A DNA stretch of 10,896 nucleotides, taken from positions 1 to 10,896 of the forward strand of contig JAJYGB010000260.1 in NCBI GenBank assembly GCA_021785235.1, written 5' to 3'. The notes beneath the pieces were generated by a model. The model did not search any database and had not been told where the DNA came from. It saw nothing but the letters and a program-made list of their open reading frames with translations. Below are positions 1 through 7,900 of the stretch, piece after piece (the first letter of the stretch is position 1; every line of letters starts with the position of its first letter). Position numbers and translations under genes: made by a program. Source of the stretch: Bacteroidota bacterium (GTDB lineage Bacteria > Bacteroidota > Kryptoniia > Kryptoniales > JAKASW01).

Positions 1-2364
1 GTTCACTCGAATCACGCTCGACCCCATTTGTCCCCAGAGAGTCAACTCGGAAGAGATATCGGGTTTCTGGTTTATCCGGGCGTCAATTTGCAACGGGCCG
101 TAAATCAACTTCTCCTTCGAGAGACTGTATTCCAGCAATTGCCCGTAATTATCCCCGTCACACCGCGCGCACAGCCAAGCAACCATATTGTTCTTGTTCG
201 ACGGCGTGAAGGGGACCATCAGAATGAACTCCTCCGATTTGGTACCCGGCAACTTCATGATGATGTAATAAGGGAGCATCTGCTGCTCATGCTGGTTGTA
301 AACCTCAGTCGGCAGACTCCACAAATCTTCCTGGTTATAGAAAACCTGCGGGTTTGTCATGTGGAATGTCCTGAACATTTCCGCCTGGATCTTGAACAGA
401 TCCATGGGGTAACGTATATGCCCTCTCAGAAATTCAGGCATCTCACCGATGGGCTTGAACAGGGTGGGAAAAATCTTCTCGTATGTCCGGACCAGCGGAT
501 CTGAAGGGTCGCTGACATAATAGGAAACGTCTCCGTTATATGCGTCGACAACGACCTTTACGGAATTCCGAATGTAATTGAATTGCGTGTTGTTTTGTGC
601 ATCGTAAAAAGGCTGCGAGTAGGGAAACATCCCCGACGTGGTATATGCGTCATGAATCCAGTACAGTTTGCCGTCCTGACCCACTACCAGGTACGGATCG
701 GAATCATATCGAAGAAATGGTGCGATCGTTTCATCACGGTCGGTGATGATTCTATGGAACATGATGCGGCTCTCGCTTGTCAGGTAGTCGGTCAGCAGGA
801 TGTTTATGTCCGAGAACTTCCATGCGTAGACCAGCCTTCGGAAAAAACTGGAAAGCAGGACGCCGCCCTTTCCCCGATACGATGTGTACACATCCTGGTT
901 GCCGCTCGGGTAATCGAACTCTTTTGTCTTGGTGTTTACAAGGACATAATTGTTGGTTTGCTCGCCATAGTAGATTTCCGGCCGGGTAATGGATAAGACG
1001 CCCGAGCTGGGAGGGATGTTTTGCACGATGAGATTGGGCATGCCGTCTTCCGTAATCTCGTTTACCGGGCTCATGACCAAGCCGTAACCGTGCGTGTATT
1101 TCAGGTGGATGTTAAGCCAGGTTCTTGCACGGGCAGGAAGCTGCGAGGCAGGTAATTCTCTGGCAGCAAGGGCAACCTCCGTATACTTCCCATTCAAATT
1201 ATACCGGTCCACATCCACATTTTTGAAATTGTAATAAAGACGGATTTCCTGCAATTGTCTGTAAGTCTCGAGCAACGGCCGGGCATCCCAGAGCCTGATG
1301 TTGTGGATTGTGGAGTCATTCGCCTTCATTTCGTCATAGGTCATGGGCTCCCCGACCGAGAAAGGCTTTTCTTCAACCTTGTTCAACCCGAACCCCAGTC
1401 GGGTGAACTTGATGTTATTGAGAATATAAGGCGTCTCCTTTGTCAGCTCGCTGGGCTTCACCTCATATTGTTCGATCAGGCCGGGATATATCCAGGAAAA
1501 ACCTACGAGAACGGCGAAGAATAGCCCGATGGAATAGAGAAGGTATTTCCATTTGTTGAGGAAAGGCACCAGGAAGAAAAGAGCCGCCACCATCAGGGCT
1601 GTGCTCATTACGGCCCAGTAGGCAGGAATCTGTGCATGGACATCCGCGTACGAGGCGCCGTATGCCACACCCGAACTGGAATACATCAGACTGTAAAGGT
1701 TAAGCCTGAAGATCATGGCGATCCCCAGAAAGATTAACCCACCCAGGAGAGCAAGATGACCCCGGGCTTTCTGGTTGGCATAAAAGCGGTTTCCCCGGAC
1801 ACCGATTGCTTGATCCATAAAATAGGAAATCAAAACTCCTATGGAGACGATGACTACCGAATACAAATACCATCCCTGCAAGAAATCATAGAGCGGCAGT
1901 CGGAAAACATAGAAGCCTGCGTCCTTTGAAAAAACCGGATCGACGATCCCGAAGTGGGAGGCATGAAGGAACTTCAAAAATGTTCCCCATGCGCCGGATG
2001 CCTGTGAAGCCATGGTGAATGAAAAGAACAGGATAATCGCCGCCCATGAATACCTGGCGAATCTGTCGCTGAAAGCGATATCGGTGATTCTGAGGGGTCG
2101 TTCGCCGGACGGCACTTTCAATGTGCGCGAATAACTTCCGCGTTTCCTTGCACCGGCAATGTTCAACCCGGCAAAAATCCCAAATACGAGGAAGAAGACA
2201 AGAAACAACACGATCTTTGCCGACAGGATCGTGGTAAAGACTGCCCCGAAACCCAGACCCTGAAACCAGAGCCAGTCGCCGTAATATGCAACGAAGCTGG
2301 AGAAGGCCACCAGGAAGGCTATAAGAAGAATCGCAATTGAGAGAAGTAATAATTTCGTTTTCAT
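1..2364 (-). CDS. UPF0182 family (COG1615) integral membrane protein, C-terminus cut by window edge
   Basis: The minus-strand frame is open from the ATG at 2364 to base 1: 788 codons with no stop. It is missing from any list of closed ORFs because its stop lies off the window. Hydrophobic segments lie at about residues 6-27, 42-66, 105-120, 165-183, 203-220, 250-268 and 273-291: seven helices. A long hydrophilic domain follows (about 292-788). The sequence carries phrases I recognise from UPF0182: YGDWLWFQGLGF (about 28-39), DPVFSKDAGFYVFRLP (about 143-158), YTHGYGLVMSPVNE (about 423-436), AWLCARCDGDNYGQLL, YGPLQIDARINQ, and near the edge LTLWGQMGSSVIRVN. Family members run to roughly 900 residues, so about 100-150 are missing. 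An AAGGA Shine-Dalgarno lies 8 nt before the ATG. The biochemical function of the family is unknown. The topology suggests a large extracytoplasmic domain on a seven-helix anchor. The gene is read in the same direction as its upstream neighbour, 355 bp away, so co-transcription is uncertain. Confidence 0.93.
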   Translation of the reverse strand, partial: MKTKLLLLSIAILLIAFLVAFSSFVAYYGDWLWFQGLGFGAVFTTILSAKIVLFLVFFLVFGIFAGLNIAGARKRGSYSRTLKVPSGERPLRITDIAFSDRFARYSWAAIILFFSFTMASQASGAWGTFLKFLHASHFGIVDPVFSKDAGFYVFRLPLYDFLQGWYLYSVVIVSIGVLISYFMDQAIGVRGNRFYANQKARGHLALLGGLIFLGIAMIFRLNLYSLMYSSSGVAYGASYADVHAQIPAYWAVMSTALMVAALFFLVPFLNKWKYLLYSIGLFFAVLVGFSWIYPGLIEQYEVKPSELTKETPYILNNIKFTRLGFGLNKVEEKPFSVGEPMTYDEMKANDSTIHNIRLWDARPLLETYRQLQEIRLYYNFKNVDVDRYNLNGKYTEVALAARELPASQLPARARTWLNIHLKYTHGYGLVMSPVNEITEDGMPNLIVQNIPPSSGVLSITRPEIYYGEQTNNYVLVNTKTKEFDYPSGNQDVYTSYRGKGGVLLSSFFRRLVYAWKFSDINILLTDYLTSESRIMFHRIITDRDETIAPFLRYDSDPYLVVGQDGKLYWIHDAYTTSGMFPYSQPFYDAQNNTQFNYIRNSVKVVVDAYNGDVSYYVSDPSDPLVRTYEKIFPTLFKPIGEMPEFLRGHIRYPMDLFKIQAEMFRTFHMTNPQVFYNQEDLWSLPTEVYNQHEQQMLPYYIIMKLPGTKSEEFILMVPFTPSNKNNMVAWLCARCDGDNYGQLLEYSLSKEKLIYGPLQIDARINQKPDISSELTLWGQMGSSVIRVN

Positions 2365-2511
2365 GATGGACGTCCTTACCGATCTGTTTTATTCCGACCC
2401 GCGCCCGTATTATGACCCCATACCAAGTTAGCTTATCGGTCGCCCATTGGCAACCGGAAGTCCGGCAGTGTATAAGTTTAATTGAGCTGAAAATTCCCCC
2501 GGCTTTCAGTT

Positions 2512-2530
2512 AACCGCAAGGGACGCAAAG
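2512..2530. repeat. Short repeat-like phrase AACCGCAAGGGACGCAAAG
   Basis: This 19-base phrase contains an imperfect internal doubling (CCGCAAGG / ACGCAAAG). It resembles degenerate 'cgcaagg-acgcaaag' intergenic sequence that I recall from many bacterial genomes. A related style of sequence (GCGCAGAGGCGCAGAG, read on the minus strand) occurs at 8935-9011. Family membership is from memory and was not searched. Confidence 0.35.
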
Positions 2531-2628
2531 ATAAATCCGACCCCTCTTTGCTCCCATGAAAATTGTGGGAATAATCCGTTTAGCTCTTCGCGAGCTCTTG
2601 CCGCTCCAAGAACACAAATACAAATGTT

Positions 2629-2686
2629 GCGGCATGCCGCGGGGTGCGGCAGCGTTTAGATTGTCTTCCCCGGGCTTTCGGAAGAC
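2629..2686 (-). terminator. Possible weak terminator hairpins after the small membrane protein gene
   Basis: Two stem-loops lie 34-91 bp downstream of the stop at 2720. One pairs GTCTTCC (2663-2669) with GGAAGAC (2680-2686) around a 10-nt loop. The other pairs TGCCGC (2635-2640) with GCGGCA (2646-2651) around a 5-nt loop, and it competes with a perfect 12-base palindrome at 2629-2640. On the minus strand the last stem is followed by AACATTTGTATTTG, which is T-rich but not a clean T-run. Termination here would be weak or factor-assisted. Confidence 0.3.
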
Positions 2687-2719
2687 TTCACCGGTTGAGG
2701 CAAGGACGGCCGCAGCGCC

Positions 2720-2959
2720 TCATTCTTCGATCTTCGGCTCAGGAACTTCCTTTTCGGCCTGACTCTTTTCACTGAGCAGAGGACGTTTCGTCGTAAGCGA
2801 CATAATCACAAGTACTAATACTGCCACGTCACCCACGTACAAGATTGGCTGCATTTGATAAAACGCGATGGGTCTCAGAGCATGAGCCCGCACCAGCAGA
2901 AGTATCCACACTATCAAAAGCAATACTGCAAACAATCTTTCGACAATTTTGAGTTTCAT
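2720..2959 (-). CDS. Small two-helix membrane protein, 79 aa, function unknown
   Basis: I do not recognise a family. The start is set by the ATG at 2959, which has a GGAGGT Shine-Dalgarno about 7 nt upstream. A longer reading from a TTG at 3007 is rejected because it would run through the promoter. The protein has a short basic start (MKLKIVER), a strongly hydrophobic segment at about 8-26, a polar link containing YQMQPILYVGD, and a second helix at about 40-54. A charged, Glu/Lys-rich tail of about 25 residues ends in PKIEE. By the positive-inside rule (K and R before helix 1 and after helix 2), both ends are probably cytoplasmic. It has its own promoter, and UPF0182 follows on the same strand after 355 bp. 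The near-ideal start site and promoter, plus the membrane-protein composition, argue that it is a real gene. Confidence 0.72.
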   Translation of the reverse strand: MKLKIVERLFAVLLLIVWILLLVRAHALRPIAFYQMQPILYVGDVAVLVLVIMSLTTKRPLLSEKSQAEKEVPEPKIEE

Positions 2960-2978
2960 ACAATTACCTCCCTCCGAG

Positions 2979-3007
2979 AATATAGACGGAGTGCCCGGTA
3001 GAATCAA
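2979..3007 (-). promoter_or_regulatory. Sigma-70-like promoter of the small membrane protein gene
   Basis: On the minus strand TTGATT (3007-3002) is followed by exactly 17 nt and then TATATT (2984-2979). Each box matches the consensus at four or five of six positions. The expected transcription start near 2972 lies only about 13 nt before the ATG at 2959, so the leader would contain little more than the Shine-Dalgarno. Confidence 0.6.
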
Positions 3008-3255
3008 ACTGTTCCACCATATTCACGTGCCGCCGTAAGTATTCACCCCGCTGAATCCCCCGATCGCAAGTCCCCTTTGAGTGGGTTCTTCGTCGACCGA
3101 AGCGGTCTCTTCAAGATAACCTTAGGTAAAGGGTTGTCCCCGCGCGCGGGGCCACGCCAATGGCCCGCGAATGAATTCGAGGACCCCTAAATCGCAAGAT
3201 CCGCCGTAACCGGATTCGTGAAATCCGCGGATGATATCTTCCAAGGCTTAGGAGC
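3008..3255. other. Intergenic DNA between the rubrerythrin terminator and the small-gene promoter
   Basis: No gene is seen. The stretch contains a perfect 14-base GC palindrome (3138-3151, CCCCGCGCGCGGGG). It overlaps a second hairpin, GGGCCA (3149-3154) with TGGCCC (3161-3166), so the two folds exclude each other. A small stem GACCG/CGGTC lies at 3095-3107. The phrase ATTCGTGAAATCCGCGG (3214-3230) resembles common degenerate intergenic repeat sequence. Its ATTCGTG core recurs in opposite orientation at 8673-8712. Confidence 0.5.
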
Positions 3256-3288
3256 AAAAAAAGAGGGCGGATTCCGCAACCCGCCCTC
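3256..3288 (-). terminator. Rho-independent terminator of the DUF2231-rubrerythrin unit
   Basis: On the minus strand GAGGGCGG (3288-3281) pairs perfectly with CCGCCCTC (3270-3263) across a 10-nt loop. Seven T residues follow directly (3262-3256). It starts 27 bp after the rubrerythrin stop, which closes this transcription unit and separates it from the small membrane protein gene. Confidence 0.93.
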
Positions 3289-3314
3289 CCCAATGAATTT
3301 CCGAATCCGATTTT

Positions 3315-3941
3315 CTATTCGACGGTTATGAACCTGTCCTTGCTCGTCATGCAGATACCGCAACGGGCCGGCCCGTCGTTCTCATACGTGTTCCCGCATG
3401 TGGTGCAGACCTGGTATTTCGATGCCATCGTCTCAACTTTGTTCGATTCGAGCGCGGCAAGCGCGGCCTCATAAAGCGCCTTGTGTTTGAGCTCCGTCTT
3501 GTAAGCGTAGTTGAACGAGATCAGCGCTATCGTTATTTGCCCCGCGTTCCCGTCCTTGATGAAGTCGGGATACATCGTCGCCGATTCGTACGTTTCACCG
3601 GCGATGGCGTCTTTGAGATTTTCCCTGGTCGTCTTCACTTCGTATTTCGGCTTCACTGTCGGGGCGTTTTCTCCGAGCTGTTCGAGCGCCGCCTTGTGAT
3701 TGCTCGCGTGTATATTTTCAGCCTTCGAAGCCGCTTCGAACAGCAAGGCGATCTTCTGCAGCCCCTCGGTCTTCGCCTTCGCGGCATACAAGGCGTACTT
3801 GGCACTGGCCGTGGTCTCGCCGGTGAAGGCCGCCTTCAGGTCGTCCACCACCTTCTGCTTGTCTCCCCTCGCCGTCGACCATGCCGGGAGCAACGCAATG
3901 GCCGTCATGAATATTACCGCTGTGAACAAATGCTTTCTCAT
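3315..3941 (-). CDS. Rubrerythrin with a signal peptide (probably exported peroxide-scavenging diiron protein)
   Basis: Rubrerythrins reduce hydrogen peroxide at a ferritin-like diiron site, taking electrons through a rubredoxin-type iron centre. The 208-residue protein starts at the ATG at 3941, preceded by an AGAGAGGA Shine-Dalgarno. The frame extends further upstream, but that part lies inside the neighbouring gene in another frame. Residues 1-24 form a signal peptide: basic MRKH, a hydrophobic core, then a cleavage-like STA before RG. The four-helix diiron domain spans about 28-165. It has the expected ligands E42 (TGET), E75-x-x-H78, E116 and E119 (GETYE), and E150-x-x-H153. The C-terminal rubredoxin-like domain has C179-x2-C182 and C194-x2-C197, ending DRFITVE. 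All key residues are present, so it should be active. Most rubrerythrins are cytoplasmic, so the signal peptide is the unusual feature. It lies 89 bp after DUF2231 on the same strand, and an intrinsic terminator follows. Confidence 0.93.
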   Translation of the reverse strand: MRKHLFTAVIFMTAIALLPAWSTARGDKQKVVDDLKAAFTGETTASAKYALYAAKAKTEGLQKIALLFEAASKAENIHASNHKAALEQLGENAPTVKPKYEVKTTRENLKDAIAGETYESATMYPDFIKDGNAGQITIALISFNYAYKTELKHKALYEAALAALESNKVETMASKYQVCTTCGNTYENDGPARCGICMTSKDRFITVE

Positions 3942-4030
3942 GGGATCCTCTCTGGCTTTTGTTTGACTCAGTTTATTGGAACGCCGGCAAACGCTTCGAT
4001 CGCAGCCTGCCGGTTCGTTATAGCTTTCGA

Positions 4031-4477
4031 TCACCCGATCTGGAACGTGACGCCGGCAGCGTGCTTGAAGACCAGCTCGCCTCCGTAATAACCGGCCCTC
4101 GCCACCGCGAGCACCGCGACAAGGAAAAGGAATAGCGCAACATACCGGAACGAGCCGGTATACTTTCTGGCAAAGAACAATGCCGTCCTGAATGCCGCCG
4201 CGACAAGCCCCAGCCACATCGCCAGCTCAGCCGCTCCTTCGTGAGTCTCCACCGCCTGCTTCAGAGTACCAGCCTCCTCCAGTCCGTCGGCCGCGTACGA
4301 CCCCGAAAGAACTGCCGCCACGGCTCCAAGCGCACCAGTGACGAGAAGCAGAAAGGCCGCGTCTGTGAAAAATTTTCTCTTGAAAACCAGCCTGGCGACC
4401 TCCGCGAGGAAACCCAGTATGAGAAGCGCGATCGGGAAGTGAACCAACATCGGATGGATATGTGTTAAATCGATCAT
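4031..4477 (-). CDS. DUF2231 family four-helix membrane protein
   Basis: The 148-residue protein begins at the ATG at 4477, with a strong AGGAGG 5 nt upstream. It opens with IHPMLVHFPIALL (7-19), the signature start of DUF2231 (COG4244), and ends with GGELVFKHAAGV (132-143), another family phrase. Hydrophobic helices lie at about 11-31, 40-61, 83-102 and 110-129. Histidines sit at positions matching family conservation: H8 and H13 at the first helix, H79 in THE before the third, and H139 after the fourth. The biochemical role is unknown. Paired histidines in a small helix bundle are compatible with haem or metal binding, but there is no CxxCH motif, so that is inference. It is the first gene of a two-gene unit with the exported rubrerythrin, which suggests a redox or stress role in the envelope. 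Confidence 0.88.
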   Translation of the reverse strand: MIDLTHIHPMLVHFPIALLILGFLAEVARLVFKRKFFTDAAFLLLVTGALGAVAAVLSGSYAADGLEEAGTLKQAVETHEGAAELAMWLGLVAAAFRTALFFARKYTGSFRYVALFLFLVAVLAVARAGYYGGELVFKHAAGVTFQIG

Positions 4478-4489
4478 CTCAGCCTCCTA

Positions 4490-4550
4490 GTGGAAACGTG
4501 ATTCCACGGCATGCAGCAGGTTACTCCCCCGAGCCTACCGTGAGCGATAG
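4490..4550 (-). promoter_or_regulatory. Structured leader before DUF2231 with a hairpin beside the Shine-Dalgarno
   Basis: The inferred leader (about 4587 to 4478, near 110 nt) has two small stems. GTGGAA and TTCCAC pair at 4490-4507 around a 6-nt loop, with the arm ending one base before the AGGAGG at 4488-4483. CTATCG pairs with CGGTAG (one T-G wobble) at 4535-4550 around a tetraloop. The first stem could modulate ribosome access. I do not recognise a known riboswitch class. Confidence 0.35.
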
Positions 4551-4593
4551 TTTCGTAACTTTATTGGTTGAACAGCTTTGCACCTGACATGCG

Positions 4594-4622
4594 AATCTAC
4601 AAGCAGTCGCTCAAAATGTCAA
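4594..4622 (-). promoter_or_regulatory. Sigma-70-like promoter of the DUF2231-rubrerythrin unit
   Basis: On the minus strand a perfect TTGACA (4622-4617) is followed by a 17-nt spacer and TAGATT (4599-4594, four of six consensus positions). It is the best promoter match noticed in the window. Transcription should begin near 4587, leaving a leader of about 110 nt before the ATG at 4477. Confidence 0.62.
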
Positions 4623-4945
4623 TCCATTTCACAAATCTGACCGGGAAGTTTTCACCGCAATTGCCGCGGCGTGGGATAGCAGCAATGCGGTGTCGAAGCT
4701 AGCGCTTGCGTGTCTCTCGCTATTTCAAACCGTCGGTTTTCGCGAAGGCATCCGACCATATACAATGTCGAGGGCGGAGAATGGATCCCGGTGTCCGTAG
4801 GCTCTGAGACTTCATGTTGGGAATTGTCATGCAAATCCGGGATTTCGTCCGTCCTCATCATCGGACGGACCCAACCTCGTCGTACACCCACTATCGTAGA
4901 GTCGTGGACGACTCATCTATGCATGCTATTTGCCCCGCGTTCGTT
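4623..4945. other. Intergenic DNA downstream of GH38 with two compact hairpins
   Basis: No believable gene is seen in these 323 bp. Open frames on both strands here have no family resemblance or good start site. Two inverted repeats lie just beyond the GH38 stop. GAGTCGT pairs with ACGACTC around two bases at 4899-4914. GTCCGTCC pairs with GGACGGAC around eight bases at 4847-4870. Neither is followed by a T-run on the minus strand. They may help end GH38 transcription or protect the 3' end of its message, but this is inference. Confidence 0.5.
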
Positions 4946-7900
4946 TCACTTAAATTCAAACGTGTCTATTTCGTTGTGGCCAAGCTTAACTTCGACACTT
5001 CTACTTGTCACGGGAAGAGGCCCTTCCTCAGTCTCGATCAGGTTTGTCTGTCTTGCTTCATGTATAGGCTTGAAGCTTTTGAAGTTGACGACTCTGTCTT
5101 TACCTTCCAAATCCACCAGTCGCACTACCACGGCATTGCGGTCTTCCGCTTTTTTCACGGTCGAGACCATGACATAGGGGCTGTCTGTATGGAAGAAGCT
5201 CATCGATTCGGGAAGAGAAGCGTCGGCATAGCGCTGGTCCGCCCAGACTCCTATCAGCGGCTCGTTCGCTCCGCGTCCAAAGCTCGCGCCGTTGAGCCAG
5301 CCGGGCTTGTATGATGTGACGGAGAACCTGTACGAATGGTTCCCCGTCTGCAGGTAATCGTTCCCAAGAGGGTGACAACTTTTCCTCGACGCGAGAAGGA
5401 TGGGTTGAAGAATAGGATAGCGAATCGAACTATCCGTCGGGTCGATCCAGTCGGCCGCCGCGACGGATGAACTCATGGTCACGCCGACGCTGCTGTCGCT
5501 TGAGCTTATCCAGTTCTGAATCCCTCGTGGATGAACGTCTTTGCACGGGGTTATGTACCTTTCGCCCGCGGCTCCGTTCAATTCTCCTTTCCCCACCTCG
5601 ACCGCGCCGAAAGGAACCTCATAAGCAACCTGCGCGTGTGTCATTGCCAGAGGAAGCGCCATCCTGAATTCCCGGTAGAGCACGCCCTGCCAGTTCAGCA
5701 GGTCCGTGTCGAAATCGATTCGCTTTATCTGGTTGTAGACTCTGATGCGTTCCTGCACCACGGCATAGCGTATCGGCTGGCGATACTCGTAGGTAGTGTA
5801 GACAGGGCCGCTTTCCACGATTTCCCAATGCGTCTTGTAGTTCCCGGTACGGTCGAAGCCCGTGGTGTCTGGCTGCTGGATATCGGCGAATTCACCCGCG
5901 CCGTTCCCAATTGAACGCATCGTGAAGACTTCCCCGGCCGCGAATTTCCTGGGATCGATTAATTCCGCGTGCAGTTCCTTGTCATAGATGGAAGCCAGAC
6001 CGCCGTTCGTGAATTCCAATCTGTAGAACTTGTTCTCCGCCTCGCCGGTAAACGGGACAGTTTTATCGGGGGTGGACGTTTTACTCGATTGAAGGTAGAA
6101 TGTCTTGTATCCTATCGGCGGGACATTCGGAGCGATGAAATGTATTTTGGCTGTCATGATGGAGCCGTCGGGATAATTTACACGGTCGCTCAGCTGCGTC
6201 TCGACCTCCGTTCCTTTGGCATCGAACACTCTCACGTCGGCGGCCTGAGTCTTGTCGAACCTGACATCGACCGAGACAGGATCGGTCCTTTCAATATTCA
6301 TGCTGTTGAAAACCACGAGCGGCCGCCCTTCTTTCGGATCGGTGCGGACCTTAGATGCCAGCTCATCAAGGTTTTCGTCGAGTATTTTCTTCCCCTCGGC
6401 TCTGGCAAAATCAAATTTCCGTCGGAATGTAAGGTCGGTAATGTCGCCGTGTTTGCCGCCCCATCCGTGGTCGGGATATATTTTCGCTTCCCAGGCTTTC
6501 CTGAGCCTGGCTTCCGGGTAATTCCTGAACGAACCGTCGACCAGTGCGTTGGCCGTCGCGAATTTCTCGGCCTGCGTGAGGAGGATGTCTCCTTCCCGGC
6601 TCGCCTTCAATGCCTTCTCGTGGGATGGGCCGTGAATGTAAACCCAAACGTCGGGGCGTTCGCCCGAAATGATCTTCAACTCAGGCTTCTCGGCAAGCAT
6701 CGCGTGGAAGAACTCTTGCGCGGTCGCAATCCTGATTTTCGGCAGGTTAACCTGGACCAAATTCCCGTTCGCGAGCTGCCGCTCGCCGATGTTGTCCCAT
6801 TCGCTTATGAGCCGGCTGTAATCTTTCGCCGGGCTCATGTCCCAATCGGACAGGACAGGTAGAGCCGGTGAATCGCTATTCGAAGGATAAAATTTCCTGA
6901 AGTAAAGCGAATTATCCGCCAGATAACCGGAGGCATCATAGAAACCCTTTTGAAGAGGAGTGAACGCGTCGGCGTAATGACCGGGCGAAAACATTGTCAC
7001 ATAAGAGCCGTCCGGACTGTACCACCTGTATAGCCCCTTTTCCATCCGGCTGATCATCATATATTTTACTCCGGCCCTGCTCAGTATCTGCATCATCTGG
7101 GGCGTCCTCCCCGGCACGTCCTCGCTCCAGTACACGTTCGCGTCATAGCCGAACTCGTCCTTCAGCCATTTCGCGCCGAAGTACATCTCACGCGCAAGGG
7201 CTTCACCCGAATACATCTCTTCGTACGGTTGGTTGAAATTGGCGCCGCAGGAAATGCGGCCGTCGGAGAGCAGTTCCTTTATGATTCCCTTCTTATCTGG
7301 ATGGCGCGCGATGTACTCGTGAAGCATGAGTGACTCCTCCAGGTCGAAACGGTAGCTCGCATCCTTCTGTGCTTTTTCAACGAGAGGCGTAATAAGCATC
7401 GTGTCGCGATCGATGACGCACTTCTGCGGTGAATCCATCCAGGCAATATCCTGATGGCTTGAATTCATGAGATATATTTTCCCGTGACCCAGATTCGAGC
7501 CGGATAGTTGAACCAGGTCGGAGACGAGTTTGGGGATGTAGCTGCGCTGAGCGGTAATGGTGGTCCTGCTCCCGTCGTGTTTGCAATCGTTCACGAGGAT
7601 GGCGTTCTGCAGAAGGCAGGTCGATCTCCCCTCCTCGCCGAGCGATTTAATCACAAACACCTCTCCGTGAGAGTCCTTTAAATTAAACGGTTCATTCAAG
7701 GCCTTTAGCGGGAGGGTAAACTCTCCGACAGCCTGGTGGTTTCTTTCCATGAGGAGGACCTTTTTGCTTTCGCTCCCGGTGGCATACTGAACTGTCTCTC
7801 CGGCCAGCGTGGCGGGCGCCTTGATGGCGGCGGACATCATGTCGCCAACCTTCTCGAAGTCGATCTCCATCCACGCATCGTTTGCGACTGAGTTGTGGAG

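Larger units (their letters stand above)
2365..2719. other. Intergenic region between UPF0182 and the small membrane protein gene
   Basis: No convincing gene is seen on either strand in these 355 bp. The side near UPF0182 has only a weak promoter candidate on the minus strand: TTGCCA at 2453-2448, a 17-nt spacer, and TAACTT at 2430-2425. The -35 is good but the -10 is poor. The middle holds a short repeat-like phrase at 2512-2530. The side near the small gene holds several GC-rich hairpins between 2629 and 2686. These are listed separately. Confidence 0.6.

Noticed and set aside
28..996. Plus-strand open frames of 158 and 137 residues near the left edge
   Set aside because: They are antisense to the UPF0182 gene, which is open and family-like throughout on the minus strand but has no stop inside the window.
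3111..3293. 60-residue minus-strand open frame
   Set aside because: It begins inside the rubrerythrin terminator and has an Arg-rich shadow-like composition without a Shine-Dalgarno.
3483..4088. 201-residue plus-strand open frame opposite rubrerythrin
   Set aside because: The minus strand carries complete diiron and rubredoxin ligands. The plus-strand product has shadow-like composition with many Arg and Phe.
3942..4217. Extension of the rubrerythrin frame upstream to 4217
   Set aside because: It would overlap the DUF2231 gene in another frame and would bury the clear signal peptide that begins at 3941, where a Shine-Dalgarno is present.
4652..4891. 79-residue minus-strand open frame after GH38
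   Set aside because: No good start site and no recognisable family. It contains the hairpin at 4847-4870, and its amino-acid mix looks random.
5969..6862. 297-residue open frame on the plus strand
   Set aside because: It lies wholly opposite the GH38 gene, whose motifs prove the minus-strand reading. Its sequence shows no family resemblance and its length is explained by the codon composition of GH38.
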